Source of the DNA: Gordonia sp. PDNC005
GTDB lineage: Bacteria; Actinomycetota; Actinomycetes; Mycobacteriales; Mycobacteriaceae
Length of the DNA: 64,000 nt
Assembly (NCBI RefSeq): GCF_016919385.1
Contig: NZ_CP070351.1
Span: 3,844,001-3,908,000 of the forward strand
Reading direction: 5' to 3'
In this document: piece after piece, positions 63,388 to 64,000 of the stretch
Numbering within the stretch: the stretch's first letter is position 1
Layout: the number at the start of each line of letters is the position of its first letter
Program-made: the position numbers and the translations under genes
The notes under the pieces: generated by a model
What the model saw: only the letters and a program-made list of their open reading frames with translations
Database searches by the model: none
What the model was told of the DNA's origin: nothing

Positions 63388-64000
63388 TCAGACCGACGCC
63401 TCGACTCCTTCGGCCTCGTCGACATCGGCGTCAGTGCGACGGTCCGATTCGCCGACTTGAGCGGCGACGTTCGGGCGGTTGCGCTTGAGCCACGCCCAGC
63501 TGCCGACGATGCCGACGACCGCGACGAAGAAGATGATCGCGACCCAGAAGCGGTTGCCCTCGGGGAACGGGTTGAAGCTCTTCCAGTAGATGAGGCCGGA
63601 TCCGAAGGCTGCGAGGAGCACTGAGATGCCGATCCCGAAGCCGACCGACCTCGTGCGCATCGCGTACCAGCCTGCGGCCATGACCGTCGCGCCGTACGAG
63701 GCGACGAGCATATAGCCGGCGAAGGTGCCGAGCAGGGAATAGGTGGTCGTCGCCCGCGCCAGCAGTGCGCCGAGCACACTGACTATCAGGTAGATCGCGC
63801 CGAGAGTGAGGACAGCGGTTCGCGGGGTGCGGTGCACCGGGTCGACCCCGGACAGCGCCTTCGGCAGCATTCCGTCGCGAGCCATGGTGTACACGGTGCG
63901 GCTGGTGCCGGCCATGATGCCGAGGGTGGAGCCGAAGAAGCTGATCGCGACACCGGGGTTGATGAGGTGAGCGAGCCAGCCGACGTCGTAGTGCGTGGCG
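63388..64000 (-). CDS. APC-superfamily amino-acid permease, C-terminal part (start outside window)
   Basis: The frame is open to the right edge, so about 204 C-terminal residues are present. They read VGWLAHLINPGVAISFFGST, then MAGTSRTVYTMARDGMLPKA and the conserved VHRTPRTAVLTLGAIYLIVS. Four or five membrane helices follow, with a charged tail ending DVDEAEGVEASV. The TSRTVYTMARDGMLP segment is the usual APC cytoplasmic-loop signature. The substrate cannot be told. Confidence 0.9.
   Translation of the reverse strand, partial: ATHYDVGWLAHLINPGVAISFFGSTLGIMAGTSRTVYTMARDGMLPKALSGVDPVHRTPRTAVLTLGAIYLIVSVLGALLARATTTYSLLGTFAGYMLVASYGATVMAAGWYAMRTRSVGFGIGISVLLAAFGSGLIYWKSFNPFPEGNRFWVAIIFFVAVVGIVGSWAWLKRNRPNVAAQVGESDRRTDADVDEAEGVEASV

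Noticed and set aside
60681..63779. A 1032-codon open frame on the minus strand
   Set aside because: It is antisense to the mycothiol dehydrogenase, hydrolase and SulP genes, is rich in Arg/His/Asp without domains, and arises from high GC codon bias.

Overview
This is a GC-rich actinobacterial chromosome segment, most likely from Gordonia or a close relative in the Mycobacteriales. That placement is inferred from the gene set. It has the origin-proximal block tRNA-Ile, tRNA-Ala, ppiA, rhomboid, crgA, trpG, pknB-pknA-pbpA-rodA-pstP-fhaB-fhaA in the mycobacterial order. It also has an MspA-type porin homologue, a cutinase, an S-(hydroxymethyl)mycothiol dehydrogenase, a mycofactocin-type SDR and an F420-type luciferase-like oxidoreductase. 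Genus cannot be proved from the sequence alone.

Layout. 1-540: tail of the DUF3566 membrane protein, then tRNA-Ile(GAT) and tRNA-Ala(TGC). 680-5900: a decayed phosphotransferase, a cutinase, a PucR regulator divergent from a D-amino-acid-dehydrogenase-like flavoenzyme, and two small membrane proteins. 5937-18479: the conserved growth and division core, with a cluster of DnaA-box-like sequences between the PH-domain gene and crgA. fhaB, pstP, rodA, pbpA and pknA are joined by 4-base stop/start overlaps, and pknB follows pknA after 4 bases, which indicates one translationally coupled operon for Ser/Thr signalling and septal/lateral wall synthesis. tRNA-Leu(CAG) and a strong terminator close the block.

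18.9-25.8 kb is an accessory island with lower GC in its central part. It holds an XRE regulator, an operon of an MspA-like secreted protein, a small membrane protein and a large exported repeat protein with two unknown downstream genes, a decayed antitoxin-like gene, and an orphan HNH toxin tip with a SUKH immunity protein. A gene that has lost its 3' end lies at the right edge.

26-33.6 kb is a patchwork of oxidoreductases and TetR regulators. 33.8-39.3 kb is a tight seven-gene operon: VOC protein, mycofactocin-type SDR, DegT-family enzyme with His in place of the catalytic Lys, SDR, aldo/keto reductase and MHS-type transporter, behind two copies of a 16-bp palindrome. I regard this as the best candidate for an undescribed pathway. 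39.3-42.4 kb has a DosR-box-like site, a glycine-zipper exported protein, a lipoprotein and a NarL/LuxR regulator with a degenerate receiver. 42.4-49.8 kb is an LLM oxidoreductase, TetR, MpaB-like oxygenase and acyl-CoA oxidase-like operon divergent from a TetR/DHA2 efflux pair. 49.8-57 kb has a thioesterase, three paralogous lipoproteins, glutamate dehydrogenase, a TY-Chap-like protein, a GlcG/HbpS protein, an SDR and a TetR. 57.1-57.9 kb is a frame-broken secreted-protein gene. The window ends with nagA, a Lys/Ala/Pro-rich DNA-binding-like protein, the mycothiol formaldehyde-detoxification pair, a SulP transporter and the 3' part of an APC permease.
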